A stretch of DNA of 64,000 bases, from positions 23,809 to 87,808 of the forward strand of contig MELC01000068.1 in NCBI GenBank assembly GCA_001767455.1. The letters are read 5' to 3'. Below, one piece after another: positions 49,106-57,557 of the stretch (position 1 is the stretch's first letter; each line of letters opens with the position of its first letter). A model generated the notes under the pieces. The model made no database searches and was not told where the DNA came from. It worked only from the letters and a program-made list of their open reading frames with translations. The stretch is from Acidobacteria bacterium RIFCSPLOWO2_12_FULL_66_21. GTDB lineage: Bacteria; Acidobacteriota; Vicinamibacteria; Vicinamibacterales; 2-12-FULL-66-21. The position numbers were made by a program, and so were the translations under genes.

Positions 49106-50175
49106 TGGCGCGCACGATTCTCGTCACCGGCGGCGCGGGTTTCATCGGCTCCAGCCTCGCGATCGAATTCAAGGGGCGGTACCCGGACCGCCGCGTGGTC
49201 GCCTTCGACAACCTGCGCCGGCGCGGCGCGGAGCTGAACGTGATTCGGCTCCGCGCCGCGCAGGTGGACTTCCGGCACGGCGACGTGCGACTCGACGCGG
49301 ACCTCGCGCCGTTCCGCGACGATCTCGACCTCATCATCGAGTGCTCCGCGGAACCCTCCGTCCTGGCCGGCCGCGACGGCCAGGTGCGCTACGTGGTGGA
49401 CACGAACCTCGGCGGCTGTGTGAACTGCCTCGAGCTGGCCCGGTCGGCCGGCGCCGCCTTCGTCTTTCTCTCCACCAGCCGGGTGTATCCGACAGCCACC
49501 CTGTGCGGGCTCCGGTACGAGGACCGCGGCGATCGGTTCGAGCTGCTCGACGATCAGTCCGTGCCCGGCGCCAGCTCGCGAGGGATCGCGGAGACGTTTC
49601 CACTCGACGGTGCCCGGACGCTGTACGGGACGACGAAGCTCGCCTCGGAGCTGCTCATCGCCGAATACGTGGACATGTTCAACCTGCGGGCCATCGTGAA
49701 CCGCTGCGGTGTCGTGTCGGGGCCGTGGCAGATGGGGCACGCCGAACAGGGAGTGTTCGCCCACTGGATGGTCGCCCACATGTTCGAGCGGCCACTGGCC
49801 TACATCGGCTTCGGGGGGCAGGGACACCAGGTGCGCGACGTCCTTCACGTCGCGGATCTCGCGGACCTGATCGACCTCCAGCTCGCGCAGCGTGAGACGC
49901 TGCGCGGAGAGGTCCTCAACGCGGGCGGCGGACCGGCCAACAGCGTCTCGCTCCTCGAATTCACCCGAAAATGCGAGACGCTCACCGGCACGCGGCTCGC
50001 GATCGCGTCGCGGCCGGACACGAGACCTGGCGACGTCCCGGTCTACATCACGGACAACTCGAGAATCCACGCGCGCTTCGGCTGGGCCCCCAAGCGGTCG
50101 GTTGACGCGATCGCCGCGGACCTGCACCGCTGGATCCGCGACCACGAAGGCGCGCTCCGCGCGGCGCTGACCTGA
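49105..50175 (+). CDS. NAD-dependent sugar-nucleotide epimerase/dehydratase
   Basis: 356 residues, extended SDR. The NAD-binding loop reads TGGAGFIGSSLAIEFKGRYP, the active site is intact (LYGTTKLASELLIAEYVD, Tyr174 and Lys178), and FLSTSRVYPTATLCGLRYED holds the Ser/Thr. It likely acts on a nucleotide sugar in one step with the Phe-type paralog next to it. The start overlaps the previous stop by one base. Together the pair could make an unusual sugar such as a 3,6-dideoxyhexose; this is an inference. Confidence 0.88.
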
Positions 50176-50183
50176 CACGACAC

Positions 50184-50948
50184 ATGACAGACGCTCCGCT
50201 CACGCTGTCGATCGTCATGCCCGCGCACAACGAGGAGGACTCGATCCGGCCGGTGCTCCGGTCGCTCTGCGACACGCTCGAGGGCGAAGCGGTGCCCTAC
50301 GAAATCGTGGTGGTCAACGATCACAGCGCCGACCGGACGGCGGACGCCGTCGCCGAAGTCGCGCGCGAGCGCGCGACCGTGCGATGCGTCGATAACGAGG
50401 GCCCGGGCGGGTTCGGCCTGGCGGTGCGCCGCGGCCTGGAGGCCTTCACCGGCGATTGCGTCGCCATCGTCATGGCCGACGGCTCCGACCCGCCCGAGGA
50501 CGTGGTCCGCTGCTACCGCGAGATCTTGAAAGGCTACGACTGCGTGTTCGGCTCGCGGTTCATGCGGGGGAGCACCGTCATCGACTATCCCGCCTTCAAG
50601 CTGGCCATCAACCGGCTCGCCAACCTGTTCATCAAGCTGCTCTTCCGGATTCCACTGAACGACACGACCAACGCGTTCAAGCTGTACCGGCGGGAGACGA
50701 TTGACGGGTTGCGGCCGCTGCTCTCCCACCATTTCAATCTGACGGTCGAATTGCCTCTGAAGGCCGTCGTGCGCGGCTTCAGCTTCAGCGTGATTCCGAT
50801 CGGCTGGCGGAATCGAACCGAGGGTGTGTCGAAGCTCAAGCTGCAGGAAATGGGAAGCCGTTACCTGTTCATCGTGCTGTACGTCTGGCTGGAGAAGCAC
50901 CTGGCCAAGGGCGACTACCGGCGGCCGGCGGCGCGCACCGGCGCGTAA
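50184..50948 (+). CDS. Family 2 glycosyltransferase, polyprenyl-phosphate sugar synthase-like
   Basis: 254 residues of the dolichol-phosphate mannose synthase type: VMPAHNEEDSIRPVLRSLCD, VVVNDHSADRTADAV, and the metal site VAIVMADGSDPPEDVVRCY (Asp99, Asp102). The C-terminal IPIGWRNRTEGVSKLKLQEM is typical for enzymes that make polyprenyl-phosphate sugars, the donors for GT-C membrane transferases like those encoded nearby. No membrane tail is visible. It is the last plus-strand gene of this unit. Confidence 0.88.
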   Translation: MTDAPLTLSIVMPAHNEEDSIRPVLRSLCDTLEGEAVPYEIVVVNDHSADRTADAVAEVARERATVRCVDNEGPGGFGLAVRRGLEAFTGDCVAIVMADGSDPPEDVVRCYREILKGYDCVFGSRFMRGSTVIDYPAFKLAINRLANLFIKLLFRIPLNDTTNAFKLYRRETIDGLRPLLSHHFNLTVELPLKAVVRGFSFSVIPIGWRNRTEGVSKLKLQEMGSRYLFIVLYVWLEKHLAKGDYRRPAARTGA

Positions 50949-50955
50949 CGGCGGG

Positions 50956-51762
50956 TCAGGGCGTCCGGCGAAGCACGAGGATGGTCTCGGGACCGTTGCG
51001 CATGAACACTTCGAGCTGGAGCTGCACGAACCGCGGCCACGTGGTGATGAACTCCAGCAGCTCGGACGCGCCCCACACATGAAAGTGGATGCTGAAGTTG
51101 ATGTTCATGAGATGCCGCGTCTGTTCTTCGGCGAGCGCCTCGTCGGTGCACTTGTTCACGAGGCGGGTCCACTCGTCGAAATGCGCGCGGCGCGACGAGG
51201 CGGGTCCCTCCACGTGATCGCGAATGATGTGTTCGATCGCGGTGCACGGCCGGTCCACGTCGAAGCTGAAACGCTTGTCCGGCACCACCATGTACAACAC
51301 GCCGCCCGGCTTCAGCACGCGGAAGAACGTCTGCAGCGCGCCGATCGGGTCCTCGCAGTGCTCGAGGAAGTGGTTGGCGATGACGAAATCCTGGCTGGTG
51401 TCGGCGAAGGTGACGAGTGTCTCGCCGTCGTCGATCACGTCCGCCTCCACGAGCGGGACGTTCACGAGGTCCCCGTATTGACTCCGGAGATCGGCGACCG
51501 ACATGCGATCGACGTACGTGACGACGGCCTCGGGCGGCACGCGGAGCGGTTGGTGGAGCGCCCCGACCTCGATGCCCGCGCCGCGCAGATAAACGGCGCC
51601 GATCGCTTCACGCGTCCGATACATCGTGTCGAGGGTGCCGCCAGGGCAGCACCCGGCAAGCGTCGCGGCACGAGTCCCGGCCTGCGCGCCGGCCGACCTG
51701 ATGCGCCGGGCGAGCGACCGCGCGGCGCGCCCCGGCAGCGCGGCGAGCCTGTGCAGGAACAC
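50956..51762 (-). CDS. Class I SAM-dependent methyltransferase
   Basis: 268 residues. The SAM fold is seen from GIEVGALHQPLRVPPEAVVT, YVDRMSVADLRSQYGDL, ADTSQDFVIANHFLEHCEDP and FFRVLKPGGVLYMVVPDKRF. The first 45 residues are basic and possibly membrane-associated (LHRLAALPGRAARSLARRIR). It lies three bases after another methyltransferase gene, so both are one transcript. The acceptor is probably a sugar of the glycan. Confidence 0.85.
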   Translation of the reverse strand: MFLHRLAALPGRAARSLARRIRSAGAQAGTRAATLAGCCPGGTLDTMYRTREAIGAVYLRGAGIEVGALHQPLRVPPEAVVTYVDRMSVADLRSQYGDLVNVPLVEADVIDDGETLVTFADTSQDFVIANHFLEHCEDPIGALQTFFRVLKPGGVLYMVVPDKRFSFDVDRPCTAIEHIIRDHVEGPASSRRAHFDEWTRLVNKCTDEALAEEQTRHLMNINFSIHFHVWGASELLEFITTWPRFVQLQLEVFMRNGPETILVLRRTP

Positions 51763-51765
51763 CCG

Positions 51766-52494
51766 CTACACCCTCCGCAACACGCAGATCGACTGGCCCA
51801 GATTGCCGAGCCCAGACACGACGGTGTCATCGTCGAGGGTGACAGGTTCGCGCAACGGTACGTGTGGCTTGTCGCCGCCGTGGATGGCCACAACGGTGAC
51901 CGGCAGGTGCTCGGCCCACGCGTGAATCGCGTCGCGGCCGATGAACACGTTGAGAGGATGCTGGCCGCCAATGTCCGCGACCGTCGCGGTGAACACCGAC
52001 CAGTGGCTTGGAATCGCGAACTCGAGAAACGAGAAGACGATGAGCCCGCCGGGCTTCAGCACGCGGCACGCCTCCTGTAGGTACACGAACGACTGCTCGT
52101 GCAGGAGATGCGTGAAGACCGAGTAGAAGCACACGACGTCCGCGGCATTCGGGCGCTCGGGGATCTGGAGCCCCGGCGCGACCTCGAATCGCCAGTCCGG
52201 CCGTCCGACGATTTCCCGCGCATAGTCGAGCAGGTCCGGCACGATGTCGATCCCCAGGTACGGCCCGCGCAAGTACTCCGCGAGGGCCTTGGCCAGACGT
52301 CCCGATCCGCAGCCGACGTCGATGACGAAATCGTCGGGGCGGAGGCCGTATTGCACCAGGATCTCGCGCTCGATGATGCCGAAGGCCGTGAACTGGCCGC
52401 CGATGGCCAGCTCCATCGCGCGAGCACGCTCGTGACGATCGCCCAGCGTTTTCACGTGGCGCTCGTAGGTGGCCTTCATGTCCCGTTTGTCCAT
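51766..52494 (-). CDS. Class I SAM-dependent methyltransferase
   Basis: 242 residues with motif I FVIDVGCGSGRLAKALAEYL, YLGIDIVPDLLDYAREIVGR, FYSVFTHLLHEQSFVYLQEA and the post-motif LKPGGLIVFSFLEFA. It is a stand-alone domain without coil. It is coupled to the methyltransferase gene at 50956 with a three-base gap and follows the FG-GAP gene by seven bases. It may methylate a sugar or lipid in surface glycan assembly. Confidence 0.88.
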   Translation of the reverse strand: MDKRDMKATYERHVKTLGDRHERARAMELAIGGQFTAFGIIEREILVQYGLRPDDFVIDVGCGSGRLAKALAEYLRGPYLGIDIVPDLLDYAREIVGRPDWRFEVAPGLQIPERPNAADVVCFYSVFTHLLHEQSFVYLQEACRVLKPGGLIVFSFLEFAIPSHWSVFTATVADIGGQHPLNVFIGRDAIHAWAEHLPVTVVAIHGGDKPHVPLREPVTLDDDTVVSGLGNLGQSICVLRRV

Positions 52495-52501
52495 GACCAG
52501 A

Positions 52502-53500
52502 TCACCAGCGCGGAAGAAGCGGGATGTCGCCGGGCAGCCCCCACTGGCGGATCTCAGGCACCGGGGAATCTACGCTCGATTTCAGCAGGTACCAGATCGC
52601 GGTGGGGGGCCGGAAAACGGCGATGTCTGTCCGGCCGTCTCCGTCGTAGTCGGCAGGCACGGGGACGTCGCCGTCGATGCCAAACTGCGTTTCGACGTTC
52701 TTGGTGTAACCGCTGCTCGACTGGAGGATGTACCACCGCCCAATCACATGACGATAGACAGCGAAATCGACCTGACGATCGCCGTCGTAATCACCAGGCA
52801 CCGGAATATCGCCGTTGAGGCCCCACTGCCTCGGGGTCATCGCTTTGCCGGTACTCGAAAACTGGACGTGCCACGTGCCCGATATCGGCCGATAGACCGC
52901 AATGTCGGCCTTGCCGTCGAGGTCGTAGTCGGCCGGCACCGGAATGTCCGTGCTGAGCCCGAAGGCGATCGTCGCGGGCTTCGAATCGTTGCCGCCGGAA
53001 TGGAGGAGGAACCACACGCCAGTGGACGGCCGGTACACGGCGATGTCTGTCCTGCCGTCGCCGTCGTAATCGGCCGGCACGGGAACATCGCTGCTCGCGC
53101 CCAGCACGCTGGACACGAGACTGCCGTTACTCGAGCGCAGCACCTGCCAGGTTGCGGACCCGGAGGTGGCACGATACACGGCCATGTCGGTCCTGCCGTC
53201 GCCGTCGTAGTCTCCCGACAGGGGCACGTCGCCGCTCGCGCCGAACGTCTCCGGCGATCCCTTCGTGAAGTTGTTGCCGGAAGGGAGAGTGAACCACTGC
53301 GCGGTTGACGGCCGAAAGACGATCAGATCGGCCTTGCCGTCCCCGTCGCGGTCGGCCGGGCGTTTTGGTGCCGGGACTGCGGCGCTCTTCGATCGTCCAC
53401 ACCCCCAATCACAGCCGGCCGCAGATGCCATCACGGCCAGCACCAGGCCGGCGTAGATCGGAAACCGCCATGATGATGAGGTGCGCATCGCGGGGAGCAT
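52502..53500 (-). CDS. FG-GAP/VCBS repeat lipoprotein, short copy
   Basis: 332 residues from the ATG at 53500, which has GGGGAG nine bases before it; MRTSSSW at 53488 is an alternative. The leader ends ASAAGC, a plausible lipidation site (Cys30). Six repeats of about 45 residues follow, each with a calcium-type loop D-Y-D-G-D-G-x-T-D-x-A-V and the phrase RPSTGVW. They form one beta-propeller of the integrin-alpha type. The large paralog upstream uses the same repeat. It could be a surface adhesin or scaffold. Confidence 0.88.
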   Translation of the reverse strand: MLPAMRTSSSWRFPIYAGLVLAVMASAAGCDWGCGRSKSAAVPAPKRPADRDGDGKADLIVFRPSTAQWFTLPSGNNFTKGSPETFGASGDVPLSGDYDGDGRTDMAVYRATSGSATWQVLRSSNGSLVSSVLGASSDVPVPADYDGDGRTDIAVYRPSTGVWFLLHSGGNDSKPATIAFGLSTDIPVPADYDLDGKADIAVYRPISGTWHVQFSSTGKAMTPRQWGLNGDIPVPGDYDGDRQVDFAVYRHVIGRWYILQSSSGYTKNVETQFGIDGDVPVPADYDGDGRTDIAVFRPPTAIWYLLKSSVDSPVPEIRQWGLPGDIPLLPRW

Positions 53501-53515
53501 ATCACGCGGCTCCCC
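53492..53515 (-). promoter_or_regulatory. Hairpin that pairs the ribosome-binding site of the short FG-GAP gene
   Basis: GGGGAGC (53492-53498) and GCTCCCC (53509-53515) are perfect complements with a 10-base loop. On the minus strand the first arm is the Shine-Dalgarno GGGGAG and the second covers the bases at and just after the ATG (53498-53500). The start region would be closed when folded. Confidence 0.45.
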
Positions 53516-53529
53516 ACCCCGAAAGCCGA

Positions 53530-56500
53530 TCACTTGCGCTGGAGGATCGGGATGTCGCCGCTCAGCCCCCACTGCAGCGCCATGGACGTCGTGAGGTCGG
53601 TGCTCGAATGTACGAAGTACCACACGGCGGTGGAGGGTCGAAACACGGCAAGGTCGGTCCTGCCGTCACGGTCGTAATCCCCAGGGACGGGAACGTCGCC
53701 GTTGAGCCCCCACTGAACGATGACGTTCGTCGTGAAGTTGCTGGACGACTGCCTGACGTACCAGATGCCGCTCGACGGGCGCCACACGGCGAGGTCGGTC
53801 CTGCCATCGCCATCGAAGTCACCCGGCACCGGGATGTCAGCACTCAGGCCCCACTGATACGACGCCGACGCCGAGAAGTTGGTGCTCGACTTCAAGAGAT
53901 ACCAGACGCCGGTGGACGGTCGATACACGGCGAGATCCATCACGCCATCGCCATCGTAGTCGCCCGGCACCGGTTTGTCGCTGCTCAAACCCCACTGGAA
54001 CGCCGCCGAGGTCGTGAAGTTGGTGCTCGATTTGCGGATGTACCACACTCCGCTGGCGGGGCGCCACACCGCCAGGTCGGCGCGACCGTCGCCATCGAAG
54101 TCCCCCGGCACCGGCACGTCGCCGGTGAGGCCCCACTGATAGACGACCGTGCCGCCGCTGGATCGACGGATGGACCAGATGCCGCCGGAGCCCGTGTAGA
54201 CGGCGATGTCCGTGAGGCCGTCGCCATCGTAATCGCCTGACACCGGAACGTCGGAGCTCACACCGAACGTGGTCGCCCCCGACGTGGTGTAGCCGGCGCC
54301 CGACTTGCGCGTGTACCACGTGGCGTTCGACGGCCGATACACCGTCAGGTCTGTCTGCCCGTCGCCGTCGAAATCACTCTCCCGCACATGATTGGCGAGC
54401 GGCGACACCTTCGGCCTCGTCGCGGCTCCCGCGAAGGCATTGGCGACCTGAGTGTTGGGCATCGGGACATCGTCGCTCAGCCCCCACTGGTATGACGCGA
54501 ATGTGCTGCTGCTCGACTGCAACACATACCACACGCCGTTCGAGGGCCGATAGACCGCCGTATCGACCTTGCCGTCGCCATCGTAATCGTTCGGCACCGG
54601 GATATCGGCGCTGACTCCCCATTGGCGTGACGTGAACGTCGTGAAGTTGGTGCTCGACTGCCGCACGTACCACACGCCCGTGGACGGCCGGTAGACGGCG
54701 ATGTCGGTCACGCCGTCGCCATCGTAGTCGCCCGGCACGGGAACATCTCCGTTCAGGCCCCATTGGATCGTCAGGCTCGTCGAGCCGGTACTCGACTGGC
54801 GCACGTACCACATGCCGGTGGACGGCCGATAGACGGCGATGTCGGCGTGGCCGTCGCCGTCATAGTCGGCGGGCACCGGAATGTCCGTGCCAAGTCCGAG
54901 AGCACCCGTGGTCGTCGACGTGTAGTTGCTGCTCGACAAGGCCACATACCAGACGCCCGTGGACGGCCGAAACACCGCGAGATCGAACTTGCCATCGCCG
55001 TCGTAGTCGGCCGCCGCCGGAACGTCTCCGGCGATCCCGAACGTGAAAGTCCCGGTCAACGTGTAGTTCGGGAACGAATACTTGATCACCCAGCGATTGT
55101 TCGATGGCCGATAGACGGCGAGGTCGGTGCGACCGTCGTTGTCGTAGTCCCCGGGCACGGGGATGTCGGTCGACAGGCCCCATTGGTAGACGGCGCTCGA
55201 CCCGAAGCTCGTGCTGGAGTTCGCGATGTACCACGTCCCGGTGGACGGCCGGAAGACCGCGAGATCGGCCCTCGCGTCGCCATCGAAGTTGGCGACGACG
55301 TCGCGAACCGTCAACGTGGCTGGGTTGCTCGTCACGGTTCCGACGGCATTGGTGAGGCGCACGCGGAACCGCAGCCGGTTCAGGCTCGGCGTGGTGGCCG
55401 CAATGGACAAGGTCGACGAGAGAGCGCCGCTGTATGGAGACACGTCGGTCAGATCCGTGTACGTGGTTCCTGCGTCGTTCGAGACCTGCCACCGGTAGGT
55501 CGGGCTTCCGCTTGCCGCCACCGTGAACTGCGCGTTCTGTCCCGCGGCGACGCTCAGGTTGGCCGGCTGGGTCGTGACGGACGGTGCCGCCGCCACGACG
55601 ACGGGCGCATCGGAATAGCTGCCGACGGTATTGAACCCGCTCCCGCTGCCGTCGCTCGCCTCGGCGTAGATGTAGTACGTGCCCGCCGGCACCGCCGTCG
55701 TGTTCCACACGTACTGACCGGCGCTCGCCGCAATGCCGGATGCGATGAGCGTCTTGCTCGCCGGATCCTGGTCGGTATCGCGGTACAGGTCGACCGTGAC
55801 ACTGTCGCCGTCCGCGTCGGCCCCCGTGAACTTGATCGTGAACGTGCCGCTCGATGCAGGATTCGCCGTCAGCTTGACGTCGTCCACGTGGAACGGGCAT
55901 ACGGTCGTGAACTCGTGCGGGGTGAAGCGCAGGTGCTGCTTGTTGGTGGCCGTCCAGAGCTCCCTCCCGGGGCTTGCGGCAAGATCCTCCAACCCCCCGC
56001 TGCCCCCGAACGTCAACGGCGTCAGGTCGACGCTGTAGCTGTTCCAGCCGGGCCAGACAATCCAGGCGGAGCTGGTCGTCGCGGTTGCGGTGTCGATGAA
56101 CTGCTGCGAGGCCCAGTAGAGGCGCCCCACCGAGCCCTGGGCAAGATCGTAGGCGCAGTCCAGTTTCAGGCGCAGGGTGAAATACCGGTACTTCGACGGG
56201 TCGATCGGCGTCTGGTTGTTCGTGTTGAACAGCAGCGAGATGTATGCGCCGAGGCCGGTGTTCGTGCCGTTCAGCGTGCCGCCGGTGAAGTCCGCCGGGT
56301 TGGTCGGGGTGTAGTTGTCGCCGCCGGTGTACTGAACGTCGCCTTCCGCGCTCATGTCCCACGGGTTGCCCAGGACCGTCGTCGCGAAGTCTTCGCCCGT
56401 CGTCATGGACGGATCCGTCACGCGAATCGTCGGGGGCGTGTTGATCGTGAACGCCTTGGTCGCGGGGCTGAACCCGGTGCAGTTCGCGTGGCTGCCGCCG

Positions 56501-57342
56501 CAGATCCGAAGCGTATACGCACCGGGCGGCAGCACGCCGTAGTTCCAATTCCGCGGGCTGCTGACGTTGCTCGCGATCGTGAGGACCGTTCCACCGGCGT
56601 CGACGACGTCGATGGTCGCCGGCGACGTGCCCGTCCATGTGATCTGTTGCATGGCGGCGCCGGGCGCATTGTCGGGAAGCGTGAGACGGACCCAGTCGAA
56701 GAAGATCGTCTGGGTAGTCGCAGTACTGGTGGGGATGATGCGGAATCCGCGAACGACATTCGCGTTGACGGCGCCGGCCTCGCCCACCCACGGATGACCC
56801 ACGTTGGCCGCGGTCATGTCGTCGACCCAGATCTTGAACCCGTTCACCGTCGTCTCGGCGCCGCGCGAACCGTGGTTGCGTATGCTATCGCACGCCGGGT
56901 CGGACCACACGCAGTGGAACCACTGGAGGTTGGGCGTCTGTCCGGCCAGCGTCGAACTCATCCGAAACGACAGTTTCCGGTACTTGGTCGTGTCGATGGG
57001 GGAGGTCCTGCCGGTCCGGCCAGGGTTGAGCGTGTCGTAGAACCCGCTGTACAGGAAGGAGACCTCTGAAAACCCCGCAGCGGGATCCATGGTCCCACCG
57101 GCCAGTCCGTTCACCGTAAAGGTCGTCCCCCATCCTGACGTTTCGCTCGGTTCCTGGCCGATGTCCTCGGGATTGCTCATGTCCCACGGATCGCCGAACA
57201 CGTCGGTGGCATAGTCGGGACCCGCCGTCAGACGACTCGGGAAAGAACCGATGGTGATTCCCCCCTGTGCCTGGAGCGCTGGAAGCGCTGCCAGAGCGGC
57301 CATTCCGATCGCGGTGAGACAGCCTGCGACTGTTTTGCGCAT
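53530..57342 (-). CDS. Large secreted FG-GAP/VCBS repeat protein
   Basis: 1270 residues from the ATG at 57342 (MRKTVAGCLTAIGMAALAAL, cut near ALQAQ). Residues about 30-560 contain two related beta domains, each with a D-Y/F-A-T-x-V-x-G-x-P-W-D-M-S string (DYATDVFGDPWDMSNPEDIG; DFATTVLGNPWDMSAEGDVQ). An Ig-like domain follows at about 630-720 (PSVTTQPANLSVAAGQNAQF). Then twelve repeats of about 45 residues of the form DYDGDGxTDxAVYRPSTGVWY run to the end. A non-repeat linker (ANAFAGAATRPKVSPLANHV) splits the array after the sixth repeat, so two six-bladed propellers are likely. It is secreted and probably binds calcium. Confidence 0.92.
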   Translation of the reverse strand: MRKTVAGCLTAIGMAALAALPALQAQGGITIGSFPSRLTAGPDYATDVFGDPWDMSNPEDIGQEPSETSGWGTTFTVNGLAGGTMDPAAGFSEVSFLYSGFYDTLNPGRTGRTSPIDTTKYRKLSFRMSSTLAGQTPNLQWFHCVWSDPACDSIRNHGSRGAETTVNGFKIWVDDMTAANVGHPWVGEAGAVNANVVRGFRIIPTSTATTQTIFFDWVRLTLPDNAPGAAMQQITWTGTSPATIDVVDAGGTVLTIASNVSSPRNWNYGVLPPGAYTLRICGGSHANCTGFSPATKAFTINTPPTIRVTDPSMTTGEDFATTVLGNPWDMSAEGDVQYTGGDNYTPTNPADFTGGTLNGTNTGLGAYISLLFNTNNQTPIDPSKYRYFTLRLKLDCAYDLAQGSVGRLYWASQQFIDTATATTSSAWIVWPGWNSYSVDLTPLTFGGSGGLEDLAASPGRELWTATNKQHLRFTPHEFTTVCPFHVDDVKLTANPASSGTFTIKFTGADADGDSVTVDLYRDTDQDPASKTLIASGIAASAGQYVWNTTAVPAGTYYIYAEASDGSGSGFNTVGSYSDAPVVVAAAPSVTTQPANLSVAAGQNAQFTVAASGSPTYRWQVSNDAGTTYTDLTDVSPYSGALSSTLSIAATTPSLNRLRFRVRLTNAVGTVTSNPATLTVRDVVANFDGDARADLAVFRPSTGTWYIANSSTSFGSSAVYQWGLSTDIPVPGDYDNDGRTDLAVYRPSNNRWVIKYSFPNYTLTGTFTFGIAGDVPAAADYDGDGKFDLAVFRPSTGVWYVALSSSNYTSTTTGALGLGTDIPVPADYDGDGHADIAVYRPSTGMWYVRQSSTGSTSLTIQWGLNGDVPVPGDYDGDGVTDIAVYRPSTGVWYVRQSSTNFTTFTSRQWGVSADIPVPNDYDGDGKVDTAVYRPSNGVWYVLQSSSSTFASYQWGLSDDVPMPNTQVANAFAGAATRPKVSPLANHVRESDFDGDGQTDLTVYRPSNATWYTRKSGAGYTTSGATTFGVSSDVPVSGDYDGDGLTDIAVYTGSGGIWSIRRSSGGTVVYQWGLTGDVPVPGDFDGDGRADLAVWRPASGVWYIRKSSTNFTTSAAFQWGLSSDKPVPGDYDGDGVMDLAVYRPSTGVWYLLKSSTNFSASASYQWGLSADIPVPGDFDGDGRTDLAVWRPSSGIWYVRQSSSNFTTNVIVQWGLNGDVPVPGDYDRDGRTDLAVFRPSTAVWYFVHSSTDLTTSMALQWGLSGDIPILQRK

Positions 57343-57557
57343 GTGTGCCGTCCGTGTGGTGTAACGTCTTCTGATCCGAAGGACGTTTAGGAATTCGCAA
57401 CTTGCGTGCCGCGCTGTCCTGACGGATTTCGGCTGTGTTGACAAGGTTGTGGGGCGTGTGGACGCCTGGAAGCACGAAGAATGTAATCGAAGCGACAAAG
57501 TTCGCATGGCGCAGAGCGGTTGGCCGCAGCATCACCCGGCACGTGCGGCGCGGCGAC

